The notes below the pieces were generated by a model, which was not told where the DNA came from, searched no databases, and saw nothing but the letters and a program-made list of their open reading frames with translations. 64,000 nt of DNA from Orbilia blumenaviensis (taxonomy: Eukaryota > Ascomycota > Orbiliomycetes > Orbiliales > Orbiliaceae): positions 1,302,001-1,366,000 of the forward strand of contig JAVHNS010000009.1 in the NCBI GenBank assembly GCA_036872755.1, read 5' to 3'. This document shows positions 1 through 11,564 of this stretch, piece by piece. Within the stretch, counting starts at the first letter, position 1, and each line of letters opens with the position of its first letter. A program made the position numbers and the translations under genes.

Positions 1-1376
1 AAGCTGAAACCCGTCTGCCTTTTGCCTTGGTAATTTTGAATCAACCAATACTTGATGTCAAGGGGTTTACGAGATTATGGAATAACGGTATGTATGCATA
101 ATGAATCACAAAGAAAATGCTTCATATCATCCGATTTCTTTCAACTACACCCCCGCGCGCCACCACCCTGCAACTTTTTTTTTTTGGCGAAAGGCGGAGT
201 CAGATTAATACCCCGTCTTTAGGGGGTTTATAATCATTCCGCGCTATCTCCATTTTAATTAAATGCATGCCCACATATGTCTATATTGCTATTCTTCATT
301 GGGATGAATATATTCTAATCTTTTGGATAAATTATAATAGCAAGTCTTCGGGTCTGTGCAGATGGTGGGGCAAATCACATCTATTCTCTTAAGATTGATA
401 ATGAAATACTCGTACGTGATCACACTTCAGCTCCTCACTTCCTGGTCCTTCTTTTGCTTCTTGAACTCCATGAGACGGAACTCTTCTCCACGGTTATACC
501 GATCCACATATTGCTGTTCTGTTAAATCCTTAACTCCGCCCCCAATCATCTTTGATCTGTGACATATAATGGTAGTCTGATTGAAGAGTCTAAAACGATA
601 CTTGTGCATTGGTATAGATCCCGGACTGTATCACTGGAGACCTGGACTCTCTACAATCAAAAGTTGGAAATGACTATCGCGCGCTCGGTGTGGCCATAGT
701 CCCCGACCACAGTCAAGACGCCACGGATTTTACGAAGTCCCTTAATTGGATACTTAAGCAGGAGAAGTTGCATGCATCTCCGAATCAAGATGCTGTTTCT
801 GACGATGATGACGATGAAATGTGTGACGGTAGTGGTGGCGTGAATGTGCCCAGGAGTGATATATACGGTGTACCATGGGCTGGAAAACCAGTTGCACCAT
901 CTTGGATTGAGCACGCACCCCTGGATATTGTAGCCTATAGTGCAACGGGAGGCCGTATGGATCAGACTTTTCATGCAATAGATCAGCTGTTCCAGGCGGA
1001 TCATAGATTAAACGGCGACAAGGAAGAAGGAAGTGGAGAATCCGAAGGGCTTGGGAGTCAGCATACGAGTTCTTCTACCAATACGATTAGGAGGAAGTTG
1101 GTGCTTATGTCTGACGAGAGTGTGACGTTTCTATTGAGCAGAGGGAGGAATGTTATCAAAACGCCCTTGGAGGCCTTCGGGAAGACTTGTGGATTGATAC
1201 CGGTTGCAGGGGCATCCGTTATCACGACGAAGGGGTTGGAATGGGATTTGGATGCGGCAGAGACCAAGTTCGGGGGTATGGTAAGCACGAGTAACCATTT
1301 GACTCGGGGAGAGGTGGAGGTTGTGACGACGGAACCACTGCTGTTCACGATGGAGATGCGCAAGGCGAGACAGTAG
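1..1376 (+). CDS. THI80: Thiamine pyrophosphokinase, 5' end cut by window edge
   Basis: Transfers pyrophosphate from ATP to thiamine to make thiamine diphosphate, the cofactor form, in the cytosol. Three exons can be read: 1-87 (LVILNQPI...TRLWNN), 341-411 (SLRVCADGGANHIYSL, the conserved ADGGAN motif) and 618-1376 (PDCITGDLDSL, the GDLDS motif, then PDHSQDATDFTK). Introns are 88-340 (GTATGT...ATAATAG) and 412-617 (GTACGT...GGTATAG); both keep frame. The C-terminal thiamine-binding lobe follows (GLIPVAGASVITTKGLEWDLD, then FGGMVSTSN). A low-complexity insert of acidic and Gly/Ser residues around 805-840 and 1015-1075 is longer than in yeast Thi80. The start codon lies left of base 1. The motif order is that of the family, so the call is firm; the exact N-terminus is unknown. 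Confidence 0.92.
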
Positions 1377-1877
1377 GGACCCATTATTAATATTATATTG
1401 AACATATGCATCCCTGGCCAGGTGGTATGTTTGGATAGGGCGGTTAGGTCTAATAATGCCGGCGTCCACGTTGGAGAATGTGCATGTAACAAGATTAATA
1501 ATTATTATATTCCAGAATGTATAATATCATAGGACCTATCACTTGCACATTGAAGTATCGAGAGTCTATCTGATGCATGGATGTCGAGACAACACAGAAT
1601 TCTAGGGCCCCAGTTCCATTTTGCAACGTCTCCACTCTTGCCTCCCGCAATCAGGAACCGAAGATTGGTTGAAGCTTTCTTGGATTATCTAAGCTGTGGC
1701 TGGTAAGTTTACATAGTACGGGTGGGTGCACTGCAGAAAACGCAGCTTTACCTTTTACCGCGGTTAGCAGCGTGAAGCGTCGGTTGAGGCCAAAGAATGG
1801 CAGATGCGGCACGGCCGAACAAGGCTGGTCATTCCACAACATGTGCTTTCCCCCCTGCCTTTTTGGGCCTCGACTTG

Positions 1878-1883
1878 CCTCGG
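1878..1883 (+). promoter_or_regulatory. CCTCGG motif, possible FarA/FarB-type site
   Basis: The sequence CCTCGG lies about 325 bp upstream of the thiolase ATG. CCTCGG is the core bound by the fungal FarA/FarB (Ctf1) regulators of fatty-acid catabolism genes. A six-base match is weak alone; the placement before a beta-oxidation gene is what makes it worth recording. Confidence 0.35.
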
Positions 1884-2085
1884 CTCAAACGCGCAGACAC
1901 CAAACTTCCCCGGATAGCCTTTTGTTCGCCTTTCTTTTCGCCCTTCTCTCCCCGGACTTTCTCTCCAATCTTCTAAATTTTCTTACGTTTACTCTACGTT
2001 GCAGACGTTTTTCCGATAGCCGTGGCCGCCGTCAGCTCGGGATAACTGCAGATATATAATAACAGACTTAAGACTTAACTGTTGC

Positions 2086-2092
2086 TATAAAA
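2086..2092 (+). promoter_or_regulatory. TATA-like box of the thiolase gene
   Basis: TATAAAA sits about 113 bp upstream of the thiolase start codon, a usual distance for a fungal TATA element. Confidence 0.4.
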
Positions 2093-2204
2093 CCCTTATC
2101 TGTGACACAGCCTTCGTCTTTTTCCCACCAAGACATCCGAACTGCAACCTCTCTCAGCTCTCACATTCATCTCCCCTTCGTCCAATAGAACTTCATCATC
2201 CACC

Positions 2205-3767
2205 ATGACTGACAGACTCAAGAGCGTTTTGAACCACCTAAACCCTGGCGTCTCGTCAGGACGTGCGTCTGTGTAAGTGCCAATTTCCACATGTCTTAGA
2301 ACGACTCAGATCTTCTCGGAGCCGTTTCGTTTGAAAAGTCTAGATTATTATCTTGCAACGAGAGCAGGAAACAAAAGCTGTATACGCTGGCCTCTTGGCA
2401 CTTCAATGTTCCGTAATCTAACTGTGGCACCCAAAAAATTAGGCTCTCCAAGAATCCCGATGATATCGTCATCACATATGCCACCCGTACAGCCCTTGCA
2501 AAGGGTATCAAGGGTTCTTTCAAGGATACACCGATCGAGAACCTGCTGATGCAGCTGTTGCAAGGTGTCATCCAGAACTCCAAGATTGACCCCGTGATTG
2601 TTGAGGATATCGCATGCGGAAATGTCGCCGATGCAAATATGGCAAATAAGATTAGGACGGCCGCCCTGGCTGCTGGCTTCCCAAATACGACTGCCGCACA
2701 TGTTGTCAACCGATTCTGTTCATCTGGATTGATGGCCGTTCAGGATATTGGTATGTGGCTGGTGCGAGATCCTGTTTGTGGCGAGTGTATATACTGATGT
2801 TTTGTGTGGGTGAACAGCTCAACAGATCTCCAATGGCTCAATTGAGATCGGTATCGCCATCGGTGCCGAGTCTATGACACAGAACAGCAAGATCAGAGAC
2901 CCCTTCGTTCTCTCCCCAGAGGTCTCCGCCAACCAGGAAGCTGAGGACTGCAAGCAGCCAATGGGTCAGACATCCGAGAACGTCGGAAACGACTTCGGTA
3001 TCACCCGTGAGATGCAGGACAGGTACGCTGCTGAGTCTTACCAGCGTGCTGAGGCCGCCCAGAAGGCTGGTTGGTTCAACGATGAGATCTTGCCGATCAC
3101 CACTGTTGTTGTTGATCCTAAGACTGGCGAGAAGAAGACTGTCACAGTCACCGCTGATGAGGGTCCACGTCACGGAACCACATACGAATCCCTGTCGAAG
3201 ATTCGTCCAGCCTTCCCACAGTTCGGTGACAAGTCAACTGGTGGTAACAGCTCCCAGGTCACCGACGGTGCTGCCGCCATCCTATTGATGAAGCGATCGA
3301 CAGCGCAGAGACTTGGTCAGCCAATCTTGGCTAAGTATGTTCTCAGCACAGTTGTTGGTCTCGCCCCAAGAATCATGGGTATCGGCCCATCAGTTGCTAT
3401 CCCTGTAAGTTGACTCGGCCTTAAACAATGCTTAAAATCAAATCCTGGGATAGAAATACTTACCTTTGTGTCATAGAAACTCCTTGCCAAGCTCAACTTG
3501 ACCATCAAGGATATTGATGTTGTCGAGCTCAACGAGGCCTTCGCTTCGATGGCTGTCTACTGCTTGAACAAGCTCGAGATCCCACACGAAATTATGAACG
3601 TACGCGGTGGAGCGATCGCTTTGGGCCATCCGTTGGGAGCCACTGGTGCTCGACAGGTCGTCACAGGTCTGTCCGAGTGCAGGAGAACAGGCAAGAAGCT
3701 TCTGTTGACTAGCATGTGCATTGGAAGCGGGCAGGGTATGGCTGGGCTTTTCGTCAATGAAGCCTAA
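2205..3767 (+). CDS. POT1: Peroxisomal 3-ketoacyl-CoA thiolase
   Basis: Catalyses the last step of beta-oxidation, thiolytic release of acetyl-CoA from 3-ketoacyl-CoA, in the peroxisome. Four exons: 2205-2272, 2443-2750, 2818-3404, 3477-3767; donors GTAAGT, GTATGT, GTAAGT; all phases join, giving 417 residues, the usual family length. The N-terminus has RLKSVLNHL (residues 4-12), a textbook PTS2 signal (R-L-x5-H-L). Catalytic residues are visible: Cys115 in NRFCSSG, His372 in ALGHPLGATGAR and Cys402 in SMCIGSGQG. The start is the first ATG and is fixed by the PTS2. The CCTCGG motif and TATA box upstream fit fatty-acid-inducible control. The cytosolic acetoacetyl-CoA thiolase alternative is excluded by the PTS2 and the QPMGQTSENV region. 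Confidence 0.96.
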
Positions 3768-4564
3768 GGAGATGATGGAAATGATTTGTACAATACTAGA
3801 TGAGGTGTGATGAAGGGAAAAAGCTACGTGGAGTTCTTAATGGGCGGACGGCAGGTTGGCGGGGCGCTTAGCTGGAGGGGTCTGTTTTGACACGACGCTG
3901 CCACTCAGACACCATCCGCGGCTTGCTTTGAGGCTCCTCTGGGCTACGGATGTCTTGGTAGCCACACAGGTATCTACCTAGGAAGAGCTCTAGTATATAG
4001 TAGGTACCTAGGTAGAGCTTATATTCTTTTAGTAGCGTTTACGGACATGTATATTCTTATAGCACATGGGCAAGGCATTCTTGATTTCAAACGAACCCAA
4101 TCTATATTCATCATTCTCTCAAGTTACAATTATCACACAAGATTTTGCGACATGATCGATCATAGCTCGGAATCGGCGAAAATCTGGGTCGCGTGGATTT
4201 AACGTGGAGAGATTATCATATTCCGGTTAGGGTTACCGGGGTTTGCGAAATGTAAATCTCTTGCGGCATATAGTATGAGAACGTTTAATTATGTTAGAAC
4301 ACATATTAGCCTGCGTGCTTTTGCGCATGCATGTCCCTGCTTTATATAGTATATCTATCTATTAAATGGTCCCTGGAGGCATATTCATACATACAAATTC
4401 TTCCGGGCAGCATCATCGACAAGAGTTCGCGATTTCATCTCCTAATCAGGTGTGTCTATACATACGCCCTGGTTGCAACGTTGTATTCAAAACGACAAAA
4501 GAGCACATATAAATATATATAAGGAAATAAATAAATAAAAAGCTTGGACGCCCAAATCAATACT
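3768..4564. other. Intergenic region
   Basis: No gene seen. AT-rich, with several short CCTAGG/TAGGTA palindromic words between about 3970 and 4020. The same words recur at 6430-6560 before the second F-box gene. Confidence 0.6.
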
Positions 4565-6245
4565 ATGGGCGCCACCGATACTACAGAAACCAAAGCCGAT
4601 ACTCTAGCCTCTATCCTGGCCAGGCTGAAGCTTTGTTCTGGCCGGCCATCGAACTGGTGCTTTGCGGACAACCTACCACTTGATGTATGGTACCCCATAA
4701 TATCATATATGAGTGTCGCATCGATAAAAAATCTTTCCCAGTGCTCGAAGTACTATAGGGAACTTTTATCACCGACTCTTTTCTCCCATATTATTATCAA
4801 TAGGATTTCGCAGGCGGAATTTGAATTTGGGACCTTGGCTTCATTAAAGCCCTTTGTGCGGTAAGTTTGGATACTTAACGGGCTATACACCCGTTAGTAT
4901 GTTAATGCTGCAGTTTTATAGTGATCCCACAGTGTGCGCGATGTAGTGGGAGTTAGACGACTTAGGGTTCTATTCTATATGATCGCTTTTACCACCTTGT
5001 TCCTTGAAGCTAAACTTTTTTTCTATCAAACGGCTGCGTTATAGACATATCACAATCTGCATACGAGAAGAACCTATCACCCGTAACGGCAAAATCCAAC
5101 ACCCTTTATCCCTCCGTTTCATGGGAGAATCATGCATTTCCACCAAAAGATTGACAGACATACTCCTGCTATTTCATTATATCAAAAGCGTACACATCAT
5201 GTTTCAAGAAAACGCTGGAGACATCTTCATAAGCATGGTTCTGTCCGATGTATTTAAAAAGTTATCCGAAGTTAGCTCAAAACGCCACGAGTACCTTGAC
5301 AGCATAACGATCAGCCATTACGAAAGATTTTTTGATTGCGACGGGGTTTTTGGATATGGCATGTCAAAAAACCCCAAAATAATGATGGGATCATATAATA
5401 CGCTGGAAATTTTCAGAGATAAACAATATCGTATTCAAAATCTTCGGCAGCTGGAATTTAAATGCTTTGGATCGGTGGATTTCTCTGATGATATTATCAA
5501 AGCCCCTGGGAAAGTGCATTGGAAAATACTCCGTTCGGCGGCTCCAACACTTAAAAAATTGTCGATAATGGCGGAGACTGTTACTACTGGCAGTGAGAGG
5601 GACGGTCGGTGGCCGGGCTATCTGAGCAAAGTCTCGGTAATATTTCCGGAATTGACGAGCTTGAATATATTACTCAATGGGTGGACCACCTCACGAGTCC
5701 TCGATATTATTACGTTAATTTTCCCGAATGTCCAATACCTTACTTTGGATTCAGCTGGGTATATACAGATCCGAACCCCTACATCTGGTAGTTATGGAGT
5801 AAGGTATCCAGAGCTGAAAAGACTTAAGCGGCTAAAGCGAGTAAGGATCCTTTGGTCGCTGCCCGTTCGAAGCAAAGAGTGGGGCACTGTCGATCGTCCT
5901 AAGATCTCGGAAAAGCAGATGTTGATAGAGACAATAAAGCAGTGGGTGCGGGGAGGACTAAGAGACTTGGAATACGTGCAGTTTATCAGAAGAAGGCTTA
6001 AAGAGAGCCCATTGGAGGCGTTTGCTAGAGCGCCACATATTGATGAGGACAGGCTGGCCTTCTCGATTACGAAGGGTGCTGGAAGGGAGGTTCAGCTGCA
6101 GTGTAGAATGCAATTTCCAGACTGGTATAGGCCAAGTCGGAGAGGAGGGCTTTCGCTGTACATGGACCTCGAGGATGTTGTTTTCGAGGATGGAGAAATT
6201 TGCCAGTACCTTGAGGAACTGTATGAGACTTCATTTATAGCGTAG
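4565..6245 (+). CDS. F-box protein, paralog 1 of 3
   Basis: Likely substrate-recognition subunit of an SCF ubiquitin ligase; target unknown. Exons 4565-4860 and 5045-6245 (GTAAGT donor; CTAAAC branch; TATAG acceptor) give 498 residues. Residues about 38-75 form the F-box (LPLDVWYPIISYMSVASIKNL...). The second exon has irregular leucine-rich segments, for example LRQLEFKCFGSVDFSDD and PNVQYLTLDS. The intron interrupts an Arg codon (CG/A) just before HITI. The two paralogs at 7145 and 9.8 kb break at the same place and phase, which supports the model. An open frame runs a few codons upstream from a TTG, but the first ATG is at 4565. No LRR family name can be assigned with certainty. Confidence 0.82.
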
Positions 6246-7144
6246 TTAAATTGATACCGCAGCGGGAATATTCGAATATTTATGTCTGGGCATACCTAAA
6301 TGCTGGGGTAGGGGAGTTAGGTTTCCAAAAACAACCTACACAGTAGCGCGTCCCTTGTAGTCGTCCCTGGTGAAATCAATAATGTGTAACAAAGTATACT
6401 TAGGATTACTGGGAGATTTGATCATAAATACCCATCTAGGTATACCTAGCCATATGCCTAGCTATAGAGTCGAGCTGCTCTTAGGACCCCATGATACTAC
6501 GTAGCTACCCATATATCGTTTATATATCCCTGCCTCTAGGCCTCTTACTTAGGTAGCTATATATAGGCCGCTAAGTTTTTCCAGATTAGACGGTTCCCTC
6601 GTGTCACCAACACGACCAATACAGACGGAGGCCAAAATGCAACATGCAACAAGGCTTCGACCTGGTGCAGTCGATATCGCCTGGCTAACCCGCTACCGTT
6701 TTGCGAGGGAAATTTTTTTTTTTTTGATAATCTATATTCCTAAAATTCCTTAAGAATATCGAAATCTCTCAGGTATGAATAGATGGCATTTCTCGTGGAA
6801 AGTTGCAGGGGCTCAAGGACTTTCAAACAACAAGGATGATTTCCGCCAGGCTACTACAGGGCCGGGGTAGCATTGTCGCCATTGCATCAGGACCTTGTGT
6901 TGTAACTGTTGGAGTCTTTCCTATGTGTATGTGAATGCATCTCCATTGCGCAGCAGGCATGATTGTAACTTCTCACAACTGGGCCAATGTCGCAACGTCT
7001 TTGCCCTAGGGCAATACACATCTTCTTCTGAACACTATCACCGAGACCAAATGACAAAATTCATCGACACCATCACAAAGACAACATCCAACCAGACTCT
7101 AATCATCTACATTCGACATCAACGTGTCGGCCTATCATTCAGCT
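6246..7144. other. Intergenic region between F-box paralogs
   Basis: No gene seen. Holds clustered CTAGG/TAGCTA palindromic words (6430-6560) and an oligo-T run (about 6713-6725). A frame over 6895-7386 overlaps the next gene out of register and lacks family features. Confidence 0.55.
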
Positions 7145-8582
7145 ATGGATTTAGACAAGGCGCCAGACAGGGCTCCTGTCATCCTCCCAACCGAAATCAA
7201 AGCCAAAATCATCTCCTTCGCGACCCTAGACACCCTCAAAGCATTTTCCCTGTCCTCTATGACCAATTGTCAGACCGCAGGCCCAGCCCTGTTCTCGCAT
7301 GTCAAATTAACGACAGAATCTTTGCAGAGCTTCCAAGAAGGAGCTTTGGTAGCACTAAGACCAGCGGTTCAGTAAGTACTTCATAAGTGTAAATTCTATA
7401 TTCGTGGATCAGCCTCTTGAAACTAGCTTTTACAAAGTGCTCTGCGTTATACTTCGTGTAACACCACCACCGACGCGATGATATTTAGATTTGTATACAC
7501 ATAAATACTGTAAAAGCACTGCTAATTCAATGGACCCTGTTCCTGGATATGCTTCTAGACATATCACTCTTCATGGCCTCACCGGACCAGTGTACACTCT
7601 CGAATCTCAACGTCGACCCGGGGTACCAGACCCGATGCCAGAATTGATGCGTACCTATGCCAATTCGCTTTTCATCTTTCCCAATCTCAAAAGTATCAAA
7701 ATCCCATTCACTGGTCCCTTCGGAGATGTCTTTCCATCCGCGTTCTTATCCGAAATACTTCATAAAATTGCAGAGTTCCCAGGGCGCCTGCAAGTTTTGG
7801 ATCTCGACTATGTCTACACCGACCCTGACGTCGTTACTTGGATGGCACTGTACACTCATGTGGAAAGGGACATCGTCCTGACAGCCGATACCCAAGAGAA
7901 GCCAGAACTTGCTGACGTGTACCCGATTATCGAAAACTTGAAATTAACGGTCACCCGTGATATGGATTTTTCGTGTGATTCCCGTTTTTGGAAGTTTAGC
8001 CACTGCGCGGTTCTTCGCTCGAATTCGCAAACATTGCGGAAGCTTTCGTTGACTTTCGCAAAAGTATCGGGCTATACTAACGATCTAACAAATTGGATTT
8101 CCCACGCTGATACATTTAAGATCACTTTTCCGGCTCTGGAAGAGGCCTCTATTGTTTTCCACAAGCATATCTTCACTTGGTGCCTCGACATCTTTGTGCG
8201 CATGTTTCCGAATGTGCAATACCTCAGCATTGATACCCCCTCTCTGAGAGACCAAACCAGAAATTTTTTCTGGGCACCGAATCCTAACAGGGTTCTGTAC
8301 CAAGAGTTTCGCCCCCTCCAAAAATTAAAGAAACTTAGGGTTGTTTGGCCGCAAGTAACAAGAGAGGATTGGGATGGTTGGTACGTGGTCAGAAGGGCAC
8401 AGATCGAAGTTTCGGTATCTGTATTGGCAGAACTTGGGCCTTTAGGGTTAGAGTATGTGGAAGTCCTCGGTAGAAATACATTTGATAGCTATGAGTCGTG
8501 CGAGAGAGATGTGCGACCACATCTTTCGCGTCATGCTATCTTTAGGATCACAAGGACTCCAAATGGGGTAGTTTTGGTCTAA
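7145..8582 (+). CDS. F-box protein, paralog 2 of 3
   Basis: Probable SCF substrate adaptor. Exons 7145-7371 and 7559-8582 (GTAAGT donor, CTTCTAG acceptor, 187-bp intron) give 416 residues. The F-box begins near residue 13 (ILPTEIKAKIISFATLDTLKAF). The splice falls at AVQ/HITLHG, the position used in paralog 1 (FVR/HITI). Shared blocks across the family include FPNLKSIKI...FPSAFLSEIL, DMDFSCDSRFWKFSHCAVLRS and FPNVQYLSID. The first ATG (7145) is used; the open frame upstream starts at GTG. It is tail-to-tail with paralog 3, with only 167 bp between stop codons. Confidence 0.82.
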
Positions 8583-8749
8583 TGCGGCACTTTGGTAAAT
8601 CTATAGGGTTGATATATTCGGGTTTAACGGTAGTTTACTAGTCTTGCAGATTGTTTCGTTTAACAAGACGCTTAACTGGTTCGCGGAGAATTCGATATAA
8701 TCTATGTGGTGTTTGGGGGACCTATTATATTTAGAAGAGGGCGGCCGTT

Positions 8750-10171
8750 TTAAACCCCTGTCACTGGCCTCTTATATGGACCAACAATATATTTATCGTA
8801 CCAGTTGTCCATATCCGCTACTGAAATTACATTTATATCTTCGTCTTTCCGGGCTATTTCAAATATTTCTACGCATCCTTCTTGTCGAACCCACAATTGA
8901 CCATCGTTGCCCGGTGAAATAGCATCCTGTTGTCTGACAATAAAAGAAACGTGGTTTAGCTTTTCCATTCCGCTTCTAGCCCAGTTTTCTACTGCCATCA
9001 GCATCCAACAATTTCTTGTGATATGGCTATATGCCTGTCCAGACACTTGTACACGTGGCCAGATGATTAGAACATTTTGTAAATCCTTCAAGCGGGTTAA
9101 CTGTGGGTATAGGATTTCGGCGGTTTCTGTTATGCCAGCTTGAAAGCCAGGTGCTTCAAGTGCATCTAGGAGCAAATAGGTTAGATTCGGAGCGATTGTA
9201 ACCAAAATTTCCAGTGTACCCCATGAAATAGCGCTATCAACAGTGAGGTGAAGCTCTTTTAGAGCCGGATAGCGTATCGTGACCGTTTCCAAATAGCCCT
9301 CCCAGTCTCTCGAGTCGTAGCATATCTCTTTCGCTCTCAACTCTAATTTTCTTAGTTTTGCGGCTGATGACCGCAAAAGACCGATATGGGCCCGAGACCA
9401 CCCATCAAACTTGTCCGAGAAATCAAGAGCCCCACAGCACTGAAGTTCTAGTTCCTCGATGTTGGTAAAGGGTTTTATATGCTTTAAATTTTCCTCTTCC
9501 TTTTCTTCTAATCGTGGGACCGCTGGCACACTACTGCGCGGACGAGTTGATGAAGCGGTTACGTCTTCCAGGAAGTCGTGTGCCAATTCTAAAAATCTTA
9601 AATTCTTGTATCCTGAGTGTTCGGAGAGGCCCCGAAATACCTCTGATAGATAAGCTGATTGGAAGGTATCGGAACAAGGTCCTGCAAATGTGATATACAG
9701 TTTCCTGAAGCCTGGGAATATACTAGCTGATTGAGCGAGCCGCCCCATAGCGGTAGCCGAATCATCGGCAGGTCCGCATAAGTAATCTTCGTAAACATTG
9801 GGAATGATAGTTCTATTGTTTTGGCGGAGATATTACGTTAGTACTTTTTATAGCCCGTGATTTACGTGTATCAATAGTAATGCTTACCGCACTAAATGTC
9901 TACTACCAACAAGGCTACCATCTCTAAAGGCCTTCAAAGAGGATTCGTGAAGGAGAATAGTCTTAAAAACTGCGGGTGCAGCTAGTTCCCGGAATAATTT
10001 GCAGCAAGTCGAGAATGCCAAGACAGTATCGAAGGTCATGAACTGCAGCGCATAAACCCATATTTCGATGGGGAGGACGTTTAGCGCAGACGATAAATCT
10101 GCGTTCCCTAGGGTCTGACCTTCGAGATCGAGACTAGCAGCGATGTTTCGCAGGCCGTCGGGTTCGCCCAT
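8750..10171 (-). CDS. F-box protein, paralog 3 of 3
   Basis: Probable SCF substrate adaptor. On the minus strand, exon 1 is 10171-9888 and exon 2 is 9812-8750, with a 75-bp intron (GTAAGC...CAATAG), giving 448 residues. F-box at residues about 33-70 (LPIEIWVYALQFMTFDTVLAF). Exon 1 ends HLVR, matching the FVR and AVQ ends of the two neighbours, and the intron has the same phase. Exon 2 carries the shared blocks FPGFRKLYITF...FQSAYLSEVF and GALDFSDKF...LLRSSAAKLRKL. The intron is less than half as long as in paralogs 1 and 2, so this copy is probably the most separated one or its intron has shrunk. Confidence 0.83.
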
Positions 10172-10954
10172 AGTGTGTGTACATATAGCTATGGCAACTT
10201 GAAGTCTCTGGGTGGTTAAACTAGCGTTGCAATGTTGTCCTTAGGTTGGGCCTATTTGTTACACAAAACAAAAAGTAAGCGAAGCCGTAAGTGCGCTTAC
10301 CAAGAGCCTTATGGCTGGGATATTGTAGGATATATAAGCTGGTCTGGGTCAGCTGTGGTTATATAACTCAACCTGATGCTTCCGCTTCAGAAAGGTGCGT
10401 GGTGCGTGGTGCGTGGCTATGTCTTGTCCTGACTGTTCAGTCGTTACATATTGCTGCTAACATGGCAACACTACAACGCAAGTGGGATAGTGCAACATTA
10501 ATAGCTGGTGTGACTCTACAGGTTTTGGCACGATAGCTAAAGGTATTGACCCTTTCGAAGTGAGCAATATGGTGTGGTTGGGGAAATACCCAAAGGTCTT
10601 TTCATTTAGTATAAGCTGAAGGAGTGTAACGCCAAATAAACACTGAGAGAGAAAGAGAGAGAGAGAAAGAAAAAAGGAAATTGATGCTGAAGTACAAGCT
10701 CTAGAAGGACAACGAAACAAGAATCGAGAAACTGGGGAGGAAACGAGCAAAGAAGATGGGAAAGCAAGCAAGGTAGAAGATGGGAAAACAAGCAAAGTAG
10801 AAGATGGGAAAGCAAGCAAAAACAAAGGGGAAGAAATAAAAGAAGCCAAACATTAGGAAGGAATACTTAAGTATTCAGCAACGGAGAGCTAACAAAAAAA
10901 ATGTGAACATCACTGCGGCACGCATCCTTTCCATCTACCGATATATAGTCATAA
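10172..10954. other. Intergenic region with simple repeats
   Basis: No gene seen. Contains a GA microsatellite (about 10644-10670) and a 24-bp tandem repeat. Minus-strand open frames here translate the repeats (FPSSTLL units) and are not credible genes. Confidence 0.6.
10751..10822. repeat. 24-bp tandem repeat, three copies
   Basis: Unit AGAAGATGGGAAAGCAAGCA plus four variable bases, at 10751-10774, 10775-10798 and 10799-10822. Copies differ at a few positions, mainly G to A. Purine-rich strand. Confidence 0.85.
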
Positions 10955-11564
10955 CTAGCGGAGGTGCTTCAACAATCCCTTGAGGACGGACCCTTTCGCC
11001 TGCTCCTTACTATAGAACATCCCATGTTTTTGGGTATATCGTCTAAGTTCGCCAACACTCTTGAAACGCTGGATTTCCGTAGACGGCCTGATATCGTCGA
11101 TGTTCTGAATTTCTCTGGCGCGGCGGTACGCATGTAGGATATGGTAAATGTTGATATTTTCACGCTTGATCATCTACTCTTAAAATTAGTCTCTAGTTGC
11201 GGGTATCTGGGGTAGTAAATGTATTAGGAGGACGCACCTTCCTACACTGCGTAATACTTTGCGGCAAGGGTTCGATCCCAATAACCTTAGCCAGCCTTTG
11301 CCAGTCGATCAGGGCAAATCCGTTTCCAACACGAGCAGTAAACTCCGCGTCGACGGCTGCTTGGAACTTCTTCTTTTCTTGGACCCTACGATTCTCATCC
11401 CACTTTTGGTTGATGGCGAGGCGTTTGAATGACTTTAGGACAGAGGCCTCAGCTGATGGAGTATATTCGAAGGAACGGTGACTTTGAAAGTATCTATCAA
11501 TTGCACCCGGTCGGAAGAGTGAAACGCCGCCGGACTGTCTTGAGACAACTACTGCGGTGCTCAT
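10955..11564 (-). CDS. Small conserved fungal protein of unknown function
   Basis: Exon 1 11564-11238, 64-bp intron (GTGCGT...GAGTAG), exon 2 11173-10955; 181 residues. The layout Y-F-x3-R-x-FEYTPSAEASVLKSFKRLA, then KKKFQAAVDAEFTARVGNGFALIDWQRLAKVIGIEPLPQSITQCRK, then INIYHILHAYRR and AKGSVLKGLLKHL resembles an uncharacterised module I remember from many ascomycete proteins; I know no function for it. No signal peptide, membrane segment or metal site is visible. The join is phase 0 and places a Met codon (11173) inside the protein, so exon 2 alone could be mistaken for a gene. Start is the first ATG; the open frame upstream begins at TTG. Confidence 0.72.

Larger units (their letters stand above)
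1377..2204. other. Intergenic region, thiolase promoter side
   Basis: No gene seen. A pyrimidine-rich stretch (about 1900-2000) and a TATA-like box lie in the half nearer the thiolase. Open frames here are short, on both strands, and show no family motif. Confidence 0.6.

Noticed and set aside
88..340. Thiamine-pyrophosphate riboswitch in the first TPK intron
   Set aside because: The conserved CTGAGA and the second-helix core were not found; the intron just contains T and G runs.
7145..8582. F-box paralogs as pseudogenes because each frame is broken after the F-box
   Set aside because: All three breaks coincide with a phase-conserved intron, so the genes are intact.
11264..11282. GGTTCGATCCC as a tRNA T-loop
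   Set aside because: It lies inside the exon coding for GIEPLP on the other strand and no acceptor or D-arm partners are present.
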